Source: Apus apus
Taxonomy: Eukaryota; Chordata; Aves; Apodiformes; Apodidae
Direction of reading: 5' to 3'
Length of the DNA: 64,000 nt
Assembly (NCBI RefSeq): GCF_020740795.1
Contig: NC_067285.1
Coordinates: forward strand, 80,681,342-80,745,341
Numbering within the stretch: position 1 is the first letter of the stretch; the number at the start of each line of letters is the position of its first letter. The notes under the pieces were generated by a model. That model was given only the letters and a program-made list of their open reading frames with translations. It ran no database searches and was not told the DNA's origin. Positions 12,105-24,190 of the stretch are shown piece by piece. The position numbers and the translations under genes were made by a program.

Positions 12105-15100
12105 ACCTATTTTAAAAATATGTTATCTGAGGGTGAAAAATATTAAAGCAGGGAAAAATATGCCATATGTAATACTAACTAGTATTGTCACAATACCAAA
12201 ATGAATAATTTAACAGTTTGAAGTTAATTTCTAAATTTTAATTCACAACCTGTTTTCAAACAAATTGAAGATTATGAAAGATGAATGTGAAAAATACTTA
12301 CTAGTGTGTATAAAACAATATTTTTTTCAAATTTCTCAGAAATTTATCTATCTTAAATTGAAATGTCATTTTTCTATTTTCTCAGAACTGACCCAACCAT
12401 CATTATACAGTTTACATGTTATTTAGAAAAGCGTTTTGAAAGTTAGAATGTATTTTATCCTTCCATCTTCAGTTTCGCTGACTTATTTACAAAAATGTAT
12501 ATGATCAGGTGACAGAATGCTTCTTGGCAGATACAACCTTCCATATTTACATCATGGGGATAAAATTCTGTCTGTGTTCACATGTACAGCTGTATAGAGA
12601 ATATTCTGGTCTTTATTTCAGTAGGATAACCTCCTTTCCCTTTTTTCTCATACAAATCTAGTTTTAGAATCACTCCAAATCTAAAAGCAGTGCCTTTTTG
12701 TGATTGAAGGGAAGATGTTCAGAACAGCAGTACTGGATTTGTGTGCAACATGTCCAAAACCAAGTTTAAGGTAGATTTCTTAGACTTCTTCTGGCTGACC
12801 AAAAAACTCAAATGCAGCACAGAAAATACTGAAACATTTTTTGAAGGAATTAACTAGGAGAGATAGAGTTTAATCTCTGTTATTATTTTAATTAATAATG
12901 TGCTCCCTGAACAAACTCATAGCCAGCTAAATGCTTTAGTAGCATTTAAATATACTATTAGTTCTATTAGTACTATTATGCACATACTACAGTTTTTGCT
13001 GTCAGAAAATATGACTTTTCATTCATTCTCTGAATGATACTTTTATGCTTCAATTTCTGCTCTCCAATAAAATTTCTTCATATATTGTTCTCATATAAAT
13101 CTATAATATTATTAAGAGGTAGGGAAAAATAAAAAAACTGTCCTAATTCCACTCTCCCCAGTAAAATATATCCATGTATTGTTTTCATAAGAATTTGCCA
13201 TTTTATTAAGGGCCAATGAAAAAAAAAATCTGCTATTATTTCCCAAGGCAGTGTTCAGGATTTCATGAAAATTTCAGTTGACATACTACATAATACTTCT
13301 AAAATATAGCTGAAGTAATTAAAATATTTCTGCAAAAGCCACATGAGCATATTGAATATTATTTTCTTTTTCTCAAAAATGTGGAAATTGTCATGCAACA
13401 AGGTTAAATGGCATCCATAATGCATAGTAAAAACATTTAAGTCAAATGGTTGCAAAATATTTCCAAACATTCCTTTGATGATCCAGAGGAAATATTTGTA
13501 AATGGAAATGCCTCTTGTTACTGAATCCTCTTCCTATGATAGTCACTACCCTCAACTCTAAAAGATCTCCAGGGAAAAAGATTAATTAGGTTTCAATTAT
13601 GCTACAGAAAAATGTGCTTTACATACTTAAGATCTGAAAAGCATTGTGATGTTTCTCTAATGTGTTTAAAAATTCAAAAATATTTTTAAAAGCCACTTAA
13701 AAAGTCAAGCCAAACTACAGCTAATAGAACATGGTGTTGTCCTTGAAAGTGAGGTATTCTCTGTTATACCAGACCTTGCTGTATGCTATTACACAGATAT
13801 TGTCTGAATTTTCTGTGAATCAGTATTGAAATTTTTCTAGATTAATCAAACTGGTTGATAGATACAGAGGATTATTTCTGCAGCTTCACATGGCTTTTAA
13901 AAAGAAACATACTTCCAAATCCAAAGCCTTAGGAAAGCACCCTCAACTGTTTTTTTTTGTTCTATATACAAAAGTTGATGCTTGTCTCAACATTTTATTA
14001 GCACTCGCATTTTCTGACAAACATTTAATATTTCAGTCTTTTTCTTAGGAGCATATTGGACATCTAGGATTTTCAACTATATATTGTTAGCTAGTACAAT
14101 ACAATTCTGTGACATTAAAGCAAAGTTAAAGAAAGGTGGGGTTTTCTGGCTTTATGGTTGTGTTTCAGTTTGCCTTTTTTTTTTTTTTTAAGTGTTTGTA
14201 GATTAGTTTGAAATACCTTCTCCTAAGTCTTCTCTTAAATAAAACCAAATATGAGACATGAGCAAACAATTTTTTTTTTTTAAATATTATCCTGAGGAAA
14301 AATGCAATGTTCTGATTGAGTAATACAGCATTGTGATTACATTTGTGTGGATATTTATTCTGTTTATCACTGAGGAGTGCACAGAGAGTTTACAAGACTG
14401 ACTTAGCATCTCTATTTTAATGTGGTCATTTTCAAGCTTCTATACCAGGCCTGGCTGATCTGTGTATAAAAGTATTTATCCCAGAAAACTGATTGTTCCC
14501 AACAAACACCCCTTTATTTATCTGGTCTTGTTTTGGCTTGAAGCTTTTCTCCTTCAACATTTTCATGTCTGTATTATTCACCTTACCCAAGGGCTCGCAC
14601 CAAGCTTTTCCTCTTCATCTGATATGCCTGATATTAGTGCAATCTTAAATTATTGTTCAAGTGACAGTGCTGAAGTTCAAAACCTTTCAGTCTCTTAGAG
14701 AGGTCAACACACTGGTATGTAAAATGAGTGCATAGACATTGAGTGGTTTTGATTTGTTTTAAGTAGGTCTCTAATCTCTGCAGATAATGAGTATGCATTT
14801 GTCACAGAAATTTGTTTCCAGCCTAGATCACAAGATGTTAGACAAGAATTTTGTTCTGTCATAAAGATGAGAAAGACATTTATTGTGCCTTTATTAAATC
14901 ATAAGCTTGTTTACCTTAGCAGTTAGCAGTAAGTGTCTTCATTTCTAAGCAGTATAAAATTGTAGACAGAGCAACTTTAATCATTAATAGAAACAATACA
15001 GTCCTTGTTTTTTTAAAAGGCTGTGTTAAATTTTGTTATCGATAACCTCATCCCAAAGAGATGGGATAACTTCTGGTTGTGCAGGTCATTACCTGGAGCT

Positions 15101-15266
15101 CTACTACAGAGCTCAATCAATTTAAATGGAGCTTTTTGAAGAATCTTTAAGATCTTAAAAAAATTAGGGACATGAATGAGGAATTAATATACTGGAGAAT
15201 GTTCTGCCAAAAAAAAAAATTTCACCAGTGGCAGCACTCATTGCAGCACTTCATATTTTACAAAAA
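12105..15266. other. AT-rich noncoding DNA
   Basis: No gene is seen. The longest open frames are below 80 codons and lack domains. The stretch contains a 92-bp tandem duplication at 13060-13243 (listed separately) and short T-runs near 14170 and 14270. Confidence 0.7.
13060..13243. repeat. Diverged 92-bp tandem duplication
   Basis: Two adjacent units align along their whole length with substitutions and small gaps. Each starts CTCTCC, continues with a TAAAAT block, a TATTGTT...CATA block and TATTAAG, then an A-rich stretch, and ends in CTG...TTCC. Unit 1 is about 13060-13151 and unit 2 about 13152-13243. By eye roughly 70 percent of positions agree, so the duplication is not recent. Confidence 0.75.
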
Positions 15267-15405
15267 TAGGGTAGGGTAGGGTAGGGTAGGGTAGGGTAGG
15301 GTAGGGCAGGGTAGGGTAGGATAGGGCAGGGTAGGGTAGGATAGGACAGGACAGGACAGGACAGGACAGGACAGGACAGGACAGGACAGGACAGGACAGG
15401 ATAGG
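15267..15405 (+). repeat. Pentanucleotide array TAGGG to CAGGA
   Basis: Twenty-seven pentamers plus a partial unit cover 139 bases. In order: eight TAGGG units (15267-15306), a mixed zone of CAGGG, TAGGG and TAGGA units (15307-15346), then eleven CAGGA units (15347-15401). The two ends are pure arrays of different pentamers and the middle holds the intermediate forms. The array opens a 70-codon frame on the minus strand that is purely a product of the repeat. Confidence 0.97.
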
Positions 15406-16744
15406 TCTAATCCAACTGCCTGACCATTTCAGGCATAGATGTACTTTCATTTACTTTTTTTCATAAAAATGCTCCCTACCCTCCTCAATAAAATACCCAG
15501 CTAAGATTGATTCTACTCTCAACAGTACTGAACAGCTCTGTGTCCTCAGCACAGAGCTCTCTTTATGACAGCAATTTGGAAATTTCCAATTAATTGCTAG
15601 GAAAGCTCACCTCTGTAGTCTTGTTAAACTCAGTAACATTTCCTCCTCCAGGAAATGTAGTTGACCCTTTCTGCCCCTGTCACCCTGAGTGTACAGTCCA
15701 TTGCTGCCAAAATGCCTTCCAAATGACAAATTCCTGAATTTCAGTGGCTGGTTCACTCTTTTAACAGCTGGAAAGTTTTCTGAGTCATGTATGACTCCTG
15801 TAAAAATTTAGGATGATTAAAAACATTATTTTATGCAGTTAAATTCTATTACTGGAACACAGTTTTCACATGCTGGCTGAATGCACTCCTGTATGTGAAG
15901 GTCAGTGTTGGTGGCTGATACTCTAGCCCTGCCTCCCTGCACCAGCTGGGTTACCTACCTACTTCTTCTGAAGAAGACAGGAACTGAGAAGTGGTTTTGC
16001 CTTTTGCTATCCAAAGATAGAACAAAGTCACACAACTTTTATCTTAAAGCTCTCGTGTCTGTACTTACTATGTCCTCTCCCTTCCAAATGACCAGTTCCC
16101 TTTTCTTATCATCAAGGCTACTTAAGGCACTTGTACAAGTGAGCCAGAAAAATGTAATTGAATTTATACAGTAAGAAAAAGACCTGGCAGCAGGATAGGA
16201 TGTATTACAAGTCTGCTTATACACACTTGTTGTATATTTGTTATCTATTACTGCAAGGAATTTTTAAAAATTAACTTAAATAATTGTTTTAAACCTTAAG
16301 CTCTAAATAAAATAATAGAAAAATTTTGATTTTGTTTTAGTCAGAAAACATTCAAGAAAGTTGTCTTGTACTATCTGTCTCCTTTCCCATTGTTTTACAG
16401 TCAGAAGAAGGGTTCATGTCTCTATAATTCAGATTTTATGCCAAAGTTTTTGGAATAGTGCATTGGAATTGAGCCCACAAATTGGTTTATATTTTGTGGA
16501 AATGGGACACCTCAGAAACTACAGATCAAATGAAGATGTTCTTTCTAATCTTAAATATGAACCTGCTATTTGGAAATTGGAAATGAAAAAGAGGGCAAGA
16601 GAATTCTGGGGATGAGCTTAACTATGTCGGGTTATTGTAACAATATTTGTAATGGTTTGTTCAGGTCAGCAGAATCCTTTCCTATTGCAAAAGACCTTCC
16701 TCAAAGCCAAATGTCATAAAAATTCCATGGAAAACAAAGACAGG
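15406..16744. other. Noncoding DNA, nothing recognised
   Basis: Mixed-composition DNA with short frames on both strands (up to 89 codons at 15905-16174). None shows a domain or fits an exon with convincing splice sites. Confidence 0.65.
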
Positions 16745-16965
16745 TGTCCAATCCATCTGCTTTAGATATCTAATTTAAGGTGTATGTGCAAGTTAGTTAC
16801 ACTAAGCTTTCTCCTAGTCAGTGGAGACAGAGAGGCTGCTCTAGGAGCTGATTCAAGCGCTCCTGGTCTACCCTGGACAGTGGCACAGCCTGTCTCTTTC
16901 CACTGGCTTCCTGCAGAACTTGGCTTCTGGTTTAGAAACCTGAAGTTAAATGCATAAATTAGATG
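16745..16965. repeat. Possible old interspersed repeat, class unknown
   Basis: This block is more GC-rich than its flanks. It has the texture of a high-copy avian/reptile repeat in which TAGGTGCCTAAAT-like motifs recur; here they are decayed to forms such as AGATATCTAATTTAAGG near 16764 and GCATAAATTAGATGC near 16951. The middle part, around AGTCAGTGGAGACAGAG (16818-16834), also looks familiar from such copies. The assignment rests on memory of the pattern, and neither strand nor family can be fixed. Confidence 0.3.
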
Positions 16966-19734
16966 CTGTGAATGCCAAAAAAGAGTACTTTGTGACTTAG
17001 CTTATATCCATGTTGTATATATATGTGTTTTAGCCTTTTGATTATACCAGCATAAAGGTAACTGATAGAGTTCGTTTTGTTACTAATGTTCCGTGTATAG
17101 AAAAAGACATTTCGTGATAGAACATTTTTCAAATACTAGATATTTTTTTTTATGGTGTCTTTCTACTATGCTAACAAAATAAGAAACAAAACAAAAATCA
17201 CTGAGCTATGATTGGTATTTAGTAACACAGAAAGAGGAAATACACGTTTTTAAAAGGTCCAGTAGAGTTAATATGAGTTTCTTTGACATATTCCTTTACC
17301 CGCCAAGTTATTTGGTTCCAGAGCACACTGGCAAATTATACTGAGCCATCTGATAAGAAAATTGTCATTTAAATGTTCTAAGGAAAAAATCATCACCTTT
17401 TTCTGGGGAAAGAGTTTGACAAAGTACAGTATTATATCCTGGCTGATCTTTATTTACTTAGTGCATCATATAGATTATTTAACTGTCAGTAATATTTTTA
17501 AATATTGTTAGAAATAGTTTTTTAAATCACAGCTTGTGCTTCTATTCCTCAGTTACCCAGGCTGCATGACATCAGGGACACTACCTTGATAAATTACTGA
17601 TGTCATGATGATTATAGAAAATGGTGACTGAGTGATCATCAGTCACAATTTATTTCAAGCCTATGTCCAGTTTGCAGCATGAATCAAAGTTTTATCAAAA
17701 GGTCTTTGATATGCCCCAGCTCTTCCTAGAAAACTTCATCTGAAGAATATTACAGCCTTGTTGGGCATCATCTGCTGTGCATGAATAGAAGCATTGAAAA
17801 ACCACATGGCTTCAGGCAGTCCAGAGTAGTTAGAAGGTCACTGGGCTACTGCATACTCACAGGAAAACTATTGGCAAAACACATTCATTTAAGAACCAGC
17901 AAATGTGCCAAATGCAAGATCTCTCTCTGGACACAGAGAATCTCTTTATTTTTTTCCTATCCAATTGGCAATAAATGATAGTGCGTGAATCTAATTTGCT
18001 ATTAAATTGCAAGTAAATTGTTGCTGAATCATGACATAGTGGTCTTTTATATCTCTCAAACAATTTCTGCAGAAGGAAATACAATTTGTACATTTTTGCA
18101 GAGATGATGCATTGTTTCATTATTTCTTTCCAACACATTCAATAATTGTAGTAATTTTAGGTAACTGAAGTCCAAGCAAATTACTCCCAGTGGTATTATT
18201 GCTTCCTATTTTTCTAATTTCTAGTTCTTTACCATTTGCAGAGGATTATCTACATATGAAACAAGGAATAAATACCCCATGTAGATTTTCTTTTAAGGGA
18301 GTGGAGGGACTTAAAGTCTCATTTTCTTCTTACTTGTCACTTGAATTCAGCTGCTCTGGACCCTCTTCAGCTGATCTTCAGAATTAGCTTAGAAGAAAAT
18401 TTTTACTTTAAGGAAGGAGATGCTATCTCACTTTATACAGGTATAAAAAAATCCTTTTACTTTAGCAGTTTGTACTAATAAAAAGGAAAAAAGATGTCCA
18501 GAAAATGCACAAGAGATAAACTTGCTACTCTGCTAGGAACTTCTGCAGCTGTGTAGCAAAACATGACATCTTTCCTAATATTTACCATAAGATAGATATG
18601 GCAGATAAAAAATGGGCAAAAGAAAGAACTAATTAAGAGAAACATACATATAATGGATTGAAGTAGCAGATTTTTTTTAATTGTCATAATTCCATTGGTG
18701 AAAATATGAATAGGTAATAGTTTTCCTGAATGTCAGTCTTACTCAAATTATTTCCCAGTCAGTTTAAAGCACTTTCATATGCTTTGTGTTTATTATAAAT
18801 GAAAAATAATTTCAGTAATGTAATTTTTTGCCTAATACTACTAGTTACTTCAAACTTACTACAAATAAAGAAAAGGAAATTTTCTTTATTACAGTTTTTA
18901 AAAACAAAGAAGGAAGAAATACAATCAAGCATATACTATTTTCTTAGAGAGAAGAGTGACAAGGAGCTTATCCATCCTCTTTCCCACAAAGTATTAGTAT
19001 TTTCTGTTAAGTAATGAATTTTCTTTTCATACATAGCTTCAGTTTTGGTCAGTATAGCTAACACTTTTACACAGAAAATAGAAAAAAATGAATTATTACT
19101 TCCTTATTTAAATGAGTTTGTCCTCAAATTTCCATAAATACAAAAAAGTATGAATTTTAATTGAAATACCTTGTTTGGAAATTTTCTGTGGGTGTAGCTC
19201 TTTTCTAAAAAGCTTAGTATAATCTTTCTGTGCAGCTAGAGGGTTGGAACATAAGAATGAATCCGAGGGAAAGGTAGATTCTGTTCCTCATGCATGCTCT
19301 CACCTTTTTTTGAACCCCCTTCTGGCTCCATGGCTAATCTGCTATCTGACAGTGGGAAAGAAAGGCAGTTCATTATAGTCTTCAGCAGTACAAACAGTCA
19401 TGAGCTATCTGGCACATTATATTGGGCACAGAAAATCTGTAATCATCAAAAATTATATATATTTAATTCCAAGTTTTGCCTTATTGGAGGTTTCTGAGAA
19501 CATGTGAGAACAAATCTGAGAACAGAACATGGAGTGAAAACTGGTTTGGGGTTTATTTGTCTCAGACTTAATTATGTGTCTCATTTTCTATGGAGAAACC
19601 CAAAATAATAGTACACTTGGGAAAAAACTCAGCTATTGCATAAAGATTCACTAGTACAAGTTGAAATCAGGGAAAAGCTATGCCAAGCAGAAAGGAAAAT
19701 GCTTTAAAAGTTAGATAAACTCCTTATTAATGTC
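16966..19734. other. AT-rich noncoding DNA
   Basis: No gene, transposon or notable repeat is recognised. Frames are all under 95 codons with no domain. Confidence 0.7.
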
Positions 19735-20080
19735 AAGGTCTGACTGGACTTTTACTGCACTTTAATAATGAGGTGGTTACAGTTCTCAAAATGGCTCCTT
19801 TTTACTCCAGCTTGCTAGACAATGTCTCTCCTGCTTCTGGATGAAGAACTGGCCATTCTGAGCTATGCATCTCTTATCTTTGAATTAGATTACTGAAACT
19901 CACTGTATCAAAAGCTTACTGTGTAGTCATAGACAGATACAGAAGATATTTGAGCACTTTCTCCATTGCATCTGGGCATATAAAGCCCATGCTTGTGTCC
20001 TCTACTGGCTTTCAATAAGCTTTGGATGCCAGTCCAAGGTTTTGATCTTCAAAGTAATCTTCAAAGCAATTACTAGATTA
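19735..20080 (+). mobile_element. L2-like LINE fossil (RT C-terminal region)
   Basis: A decayed match to the C-terminal region of an L2-type LINE reverse transcriptase. TTAGATTACTG followed by AACTCACT (19887-19907) corresponds to the family's LDYCNSLY signature. About 110-130 bases later, CTACTGGCTTTCAATAAG and CCAGTCCAAGGTTTTGATC (20000-20050) correspond to LHWLP followed by F-K-V-L. The order and spacing fit the family, but stops and frame changes are present and catalytic motifs lie outside the fragment. L2 elements are ancient in amniotes and have long been inactive in birds. Boundaries are approximate. Confidence 0.45.
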
Positions 20081-20251
20081 ATTTTTAGCTAAATTATAAT
20101 AATTAATTTCAATGTACATAACCCTATTGTTGTTGCTTTCCTGTAAAACAAAACAGATTCTTAAATCCAATGTGAGAATAGAGAGTCTATAGTCAAGGGG
20201 ATCTGACTATAGAAAGAGCAAAAATCTGGATAACAGTGGATGTGTCTAGAG

Positions 20252-20277
20252 CTTTATTAACATCTTTGTTAATAAAG
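20252..20277. repeat. Perfect 10-bp inverted repeat at CR1 junction
   Basis: CTTTATTAAC (20252-20261) and GTTAATAAAG (20268-20277) are exact reverse complements around a 6-base loop, lying immediately against the 5' end of CR1 copy 2. It may be chance in AT-rich DNA or may have arisen when the truncated insertion was resolved. Confidence 0.8.
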
Positions 20278-20799
20278 ATTTGGAGTATTGTGTCCAGTTC
20301 TGGGCCCCTCAGTTCAAGAAGGACAGGGATCTGCTTGAGAGAGTCCAGCGCAGAGCTACAAAGATGATTAAGGGAGTAGAACATCTCCCTTATGAGGAGA
20401 GGCTGAGGGAGCTGGGTCTCTTTAGCTTGGAGAAAAGGAGACTGAGGGGTGACCTCATTAATGTTTACAAATACGTAAAGGGTGAGTGTCAGGGAGATGG
20501 AGTTAGGCTTTTCTCAGTGTTAGGACAAGGGGTAATGGGTGGAAATTGGAGCATAGGAGGTTCAAGGTGAATATCCGAAAAATTTTTTTTACTGTAAGAG
20601 TGACAGAGCACTGGAACAGGCTGCCCAGGGAGGTTGTGGAGTCTCCTTCACTGGAGACATTCAAAACCCACCTGGATGCGTTCTTGTGTGATGTGCTCTA
20701 GGTGACCCTGCTCTAGCAGGGGGGGTTGGACTAGATGATCTTTGAGGTCCCTTCCAACCCCTAAGATTCTATGATTCTATGATTCTATGATTCTATGAT
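20278..20799 (+). mobile_element. CR1 LINE copy 2, 5'-truncated
   Basis: A plus-strand CR1 fragment of 0.52 kb. It starts abruptly within ORF2 at the [11 protein letters not shown] block. It continues through [19 protein letters not shown] and [14 protein letters not shown], then enters the 3' UTR and ends with four exact ATTCTATG octamers at 20766-20797. The 96-codon frame at 20280-20570 is this ORF2 tail and not a host gene. The tail sequence (CCAACCCCTAAG before the octamers) matches copy 4 on the other strand, which marks them as the same subfamily. The octamer array and sharp 5' end suggest a comparatively young insertion among those in the window. Confidence 0.97.
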
Positions 20800-22778
20800 C
20801 TTCTTTGAAAAGACATTTCCATCATAAATGCAGTTGTGATACCATGACAGCTCTTTTCACCTAATAAATCTCTGCCAAAAATTAAAGAAAGAAAAATAAG
20901 AAGTCTTTAAGGGACGAGAGGAAATTCTGGAGGCTCTTTGAAATCCATCAGGGACTTGGTTGTCACTGTTAATTTCATGTAGCAGGAACTCAAATATTTC
21001 AGTAAGGGTAGCTGTCTTTAAAAGAGATGACTTACTGATTTTATCACTAATATAATATCAGTCACAATAAATATTGACTGAGACTTAAATTACAACCCAT
21101 TATTCTTCCATGAAAGGGAAAATGTTAATTAGGTATTATGAAGAGTATGTCCTTTACAAAGTAAGCTGTAATATTTTTTTCCAAAAGCAAAAATATATAT
21201 AATCATAGCATTTGATGCATCCCTTTTAATATGCATATGCCTTTCTCGAGACTGATAGTGTATTATTTACTGGCATCAAAAAAGAAAGGGAGGAGAAGAA
21301 AGAAGAAAAACAAAGTCCATCACAGGAGACAAACATTTGGCTACAGGCACAGTGTTTCTGGCTTCATGAGCACAGCCAGCAAAAGAAACAAAGAAACTTG
21401 CAGTCTTATAAATATGACGACTGTGACTCAAAAATAGAATTTTAGGAGGGAAGATGCCACAGAAATAGGTGACTTACCAGAAGAGTTTTCTTTCCCATTC
21501 TGTGCTGTTGATCTCCTAGATAAGTTCAGCCCAACCTTTGCTTGGTCAAAATCCTGTCCCTTGTCATCGTGTGGTCTGGTGCACACATTGAATTGGACAG
21601 TTAGGTGAGAATACACATTTTGTCACTTAATGACAAATGAAATGTACAATGATTGTGAAAACCACATGGCCTTCTCATTGCCCATGGTTAGAAGACCTCA
21701 GGAAGGAGGATGCCCAAGAATGGGCTGTAGAGCACACTGTTCTAGCATGTCAAATGGAGTGTGCGGGCAATAGCATGGGTACTTCTCTCCTACAGAGCTT
21801 GTTCCAGTGTTTTGAGTGAGCCAAAGAGGTGAATTGGATGAAAAATGAACTTTTTTTTATTAAATATGCCTATTTAAGTCTTTCTAGACACCTTTTTTTT
21901 TATTTGAATGAAATGTAAATGAGGTCTTGAAAAATGAATTATTCCACCTAGAAGTAACCAGTGGTTTCCTGCATTCTAGCCAGTCTCTATCAAGCTATTC
22001 AGAAATCAAGCAGTTGCACTTTACTAATATGTTCAGTCTGATATTTCAACTAGACCCAGGAAAAACTTTTCAGTTGTGTAGTCCAGAGGTAATCATAGTT
22101 AGATGATTCAAGCAAAGACTATATAGAGATTTTTAGGCATAATATCAATAAGACTAAAAAAAGTATTCTTTTTCTTCCAAACCAAGTGTTCAAAAGCAGT
22201 CAAAATTAAAGACCATGAGATTATAGTCTTCTTTGAGAGCCTCTATTTTAGTGGTTTTTCTGAGATCAAGTTGTGTGCTTTTGAACTAAATCTCCTGATC
22301 CATCCCACCCACTGTTTAGATTTGGTTCATATTCAGTAGTTATTCAGAAGGCCTGAAATGGGTTAAAACTAAGCTAGAAGGTGCACCGAAGTACACCTGG
22401 GGCACCCCTACTGTAATGTGTATTCAATCCATGAAACCAGTCTACAGCTAGTCTTGACAACTGCCTCTTCCATGAAATGCCTCATGTAGACATTAGGACC
22501 TGAGCACCAACAGTTTGACTTTGCAGATTTCCTTCTGTTGGACTGCTTTGATGGCTTATGATACACAGAGCCTTGGACAACAGCTGAAGCAATGGCCCTT
22601 TAATACATATGGTAGTATTTGGCTGCTAGGAAGAGTCTCCTACCTCAGCGAGCACATCTACTTCCCCAGATCAAGTTTCTGCCATGTGGCTTTCATCCAT
22701 CACACACTCCAAAACAAACATCAGGAAAAATGTCTAAAAAAAATGATTGTGTGAGTCAAGCAACACATGGAATTTTCA

Positions 22779-22880
22779 ACACAACTAAGCATAATGACAC
22801 ATAATAACACAACTATGAAGCATAATGTTCCCTATCCAATATAGTAATTTTGTAAAACTTGTGTAAAACTTGTGTAAAAT
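22779..22880. repeat. Two adjacent short tandem duplications
   Basis: ACACAACTAAGCATAATG (22779-22796) recurs as ACACAACTATGAAGCATAATG from 22807, a unit of about 28 bases. Close by, an 11-base unit of the type CTTGTGTAAAA is repeated at 22850-22880. Both look like replication slippage products. Confidence 0.8.
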
Positions 22881-24119
22881 GTTTGATGCCATGGCACCAT
22901 GAAGTAGCATTTATTTCTTTTCTTTTTTGTTTAATCCAGATGTTTTCAACATTCCTGTAGTTCTTTTGCCACCTGTGAATCATGAAGCTATCACAGAAAT
23001 TAATCATCTGTGCAATATGATTCATAAAACAATGTCTGATCAGTTATCACCAGGGGAGTGAAAATCTCCCATTGACTTTGAAGTTTTGCAATGTCACTTA
23101 CATTGCTCCTCTGCCAATATAAATAGGACTGGAGCAATATAAGAAATTAAATTTTAAAGGATAGTGGAAGTGCTGAAAATGCACCAAGAAACCCAAAAAG
23201 CAGTGTGTTCTACTTGCAAACAACGTAACATAGCAATGAGCAATTAGATATTACATGTTGTGTGATAACCATTTATTACTAGTGCATATATTTTGATTTT
23301 TTGTAATATATAGAAGCACTGTGTTTTTCTCATGTAAATTCTGTAACACCTCAAACCAGTGACCAACTAAATAAATTATACATATCTAGAGATACAAGTG
23401 GACTTAAGAATATTATAGAGGCTTACAAACTTTGATATTTGTCAGAGAAAAAAAAAGTAAGTAATTGATGCAAAAGGTGGTACATTATACATACCTCAAT
23501 TCTGAAATGAGGCATTATAGTATGTTTTTATGTGTCATAAAAGGAAACAGCTACAGAAGTGATGTTGTAGCATACTGTCCTCAATGGATATTACTTGTTA
23601 CATAGGTATTTCCAAGTACTAGCATGGGTTTACAGTTGACAGAGCTATCTGAATTTCACCTGTTGTTTATGAGCAATTATTCACGACCAGCATTCAGACC
23701 AGACCTGTCACCCACTTAGCTGCATGATTAGCAGCAGCAACAACAGCCAGTCTCAAATTTCAGGACTAAGAAACAGCAACTCAAACTCCCACACAGAAAA
23801 TGGGGAAAATTAAAATATTCTTTCTGATGCTTACTCATCTAATTTTCTCTCCTTGCAAATATGGATCAGATGGCTTAGCCAAGAGTACTTTATTGAAAGG
23901 AGAAACAAAAAGAACATCAGGGAAACACTGCAACATACAATATCTAATTACTCCATCCCCACCATGGAACTATAACTGTTTACTCTTCTGTTTGGTTTTG
24001 TGGTGAAGCAAGTGCTAGGACATCTTCCTACCTCCTGCAGTGAAACCTCTCTCACAGTTTGCAGTTCTCAAGTTTCATGACTTCATTCCCTATTCTTATC
24101 TGTTAATTCCTTTTTTGCT

Positions 24120-24190
24120 AAAAAAAAAAAACAAAACAAAACACCCAAACAAAACAAACAAACAAACAAACAAACAAAAAAACCAAAACC
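24120..24190. repeat. (CAAA)n simple repeat
   Basis: A poly(A) run of about 12 bases leads into CAAAA and CAAA units, with at least five consecutive CAAA units near 24155-24176. It ends in another A-run and CCAAAACC. Confidence 0.93.

Noticed and set aside
15267..15405. Interstitial telomere sequence
   Set aside because: The unit is the pentamer TAGGG/CAGGA and not the vertebrate telomere hexamer TTAGGG.
15238..15450. 70-codon frame of repeated LSCPV units
   Set aside because: Pure translation of the pentanucleotide array.
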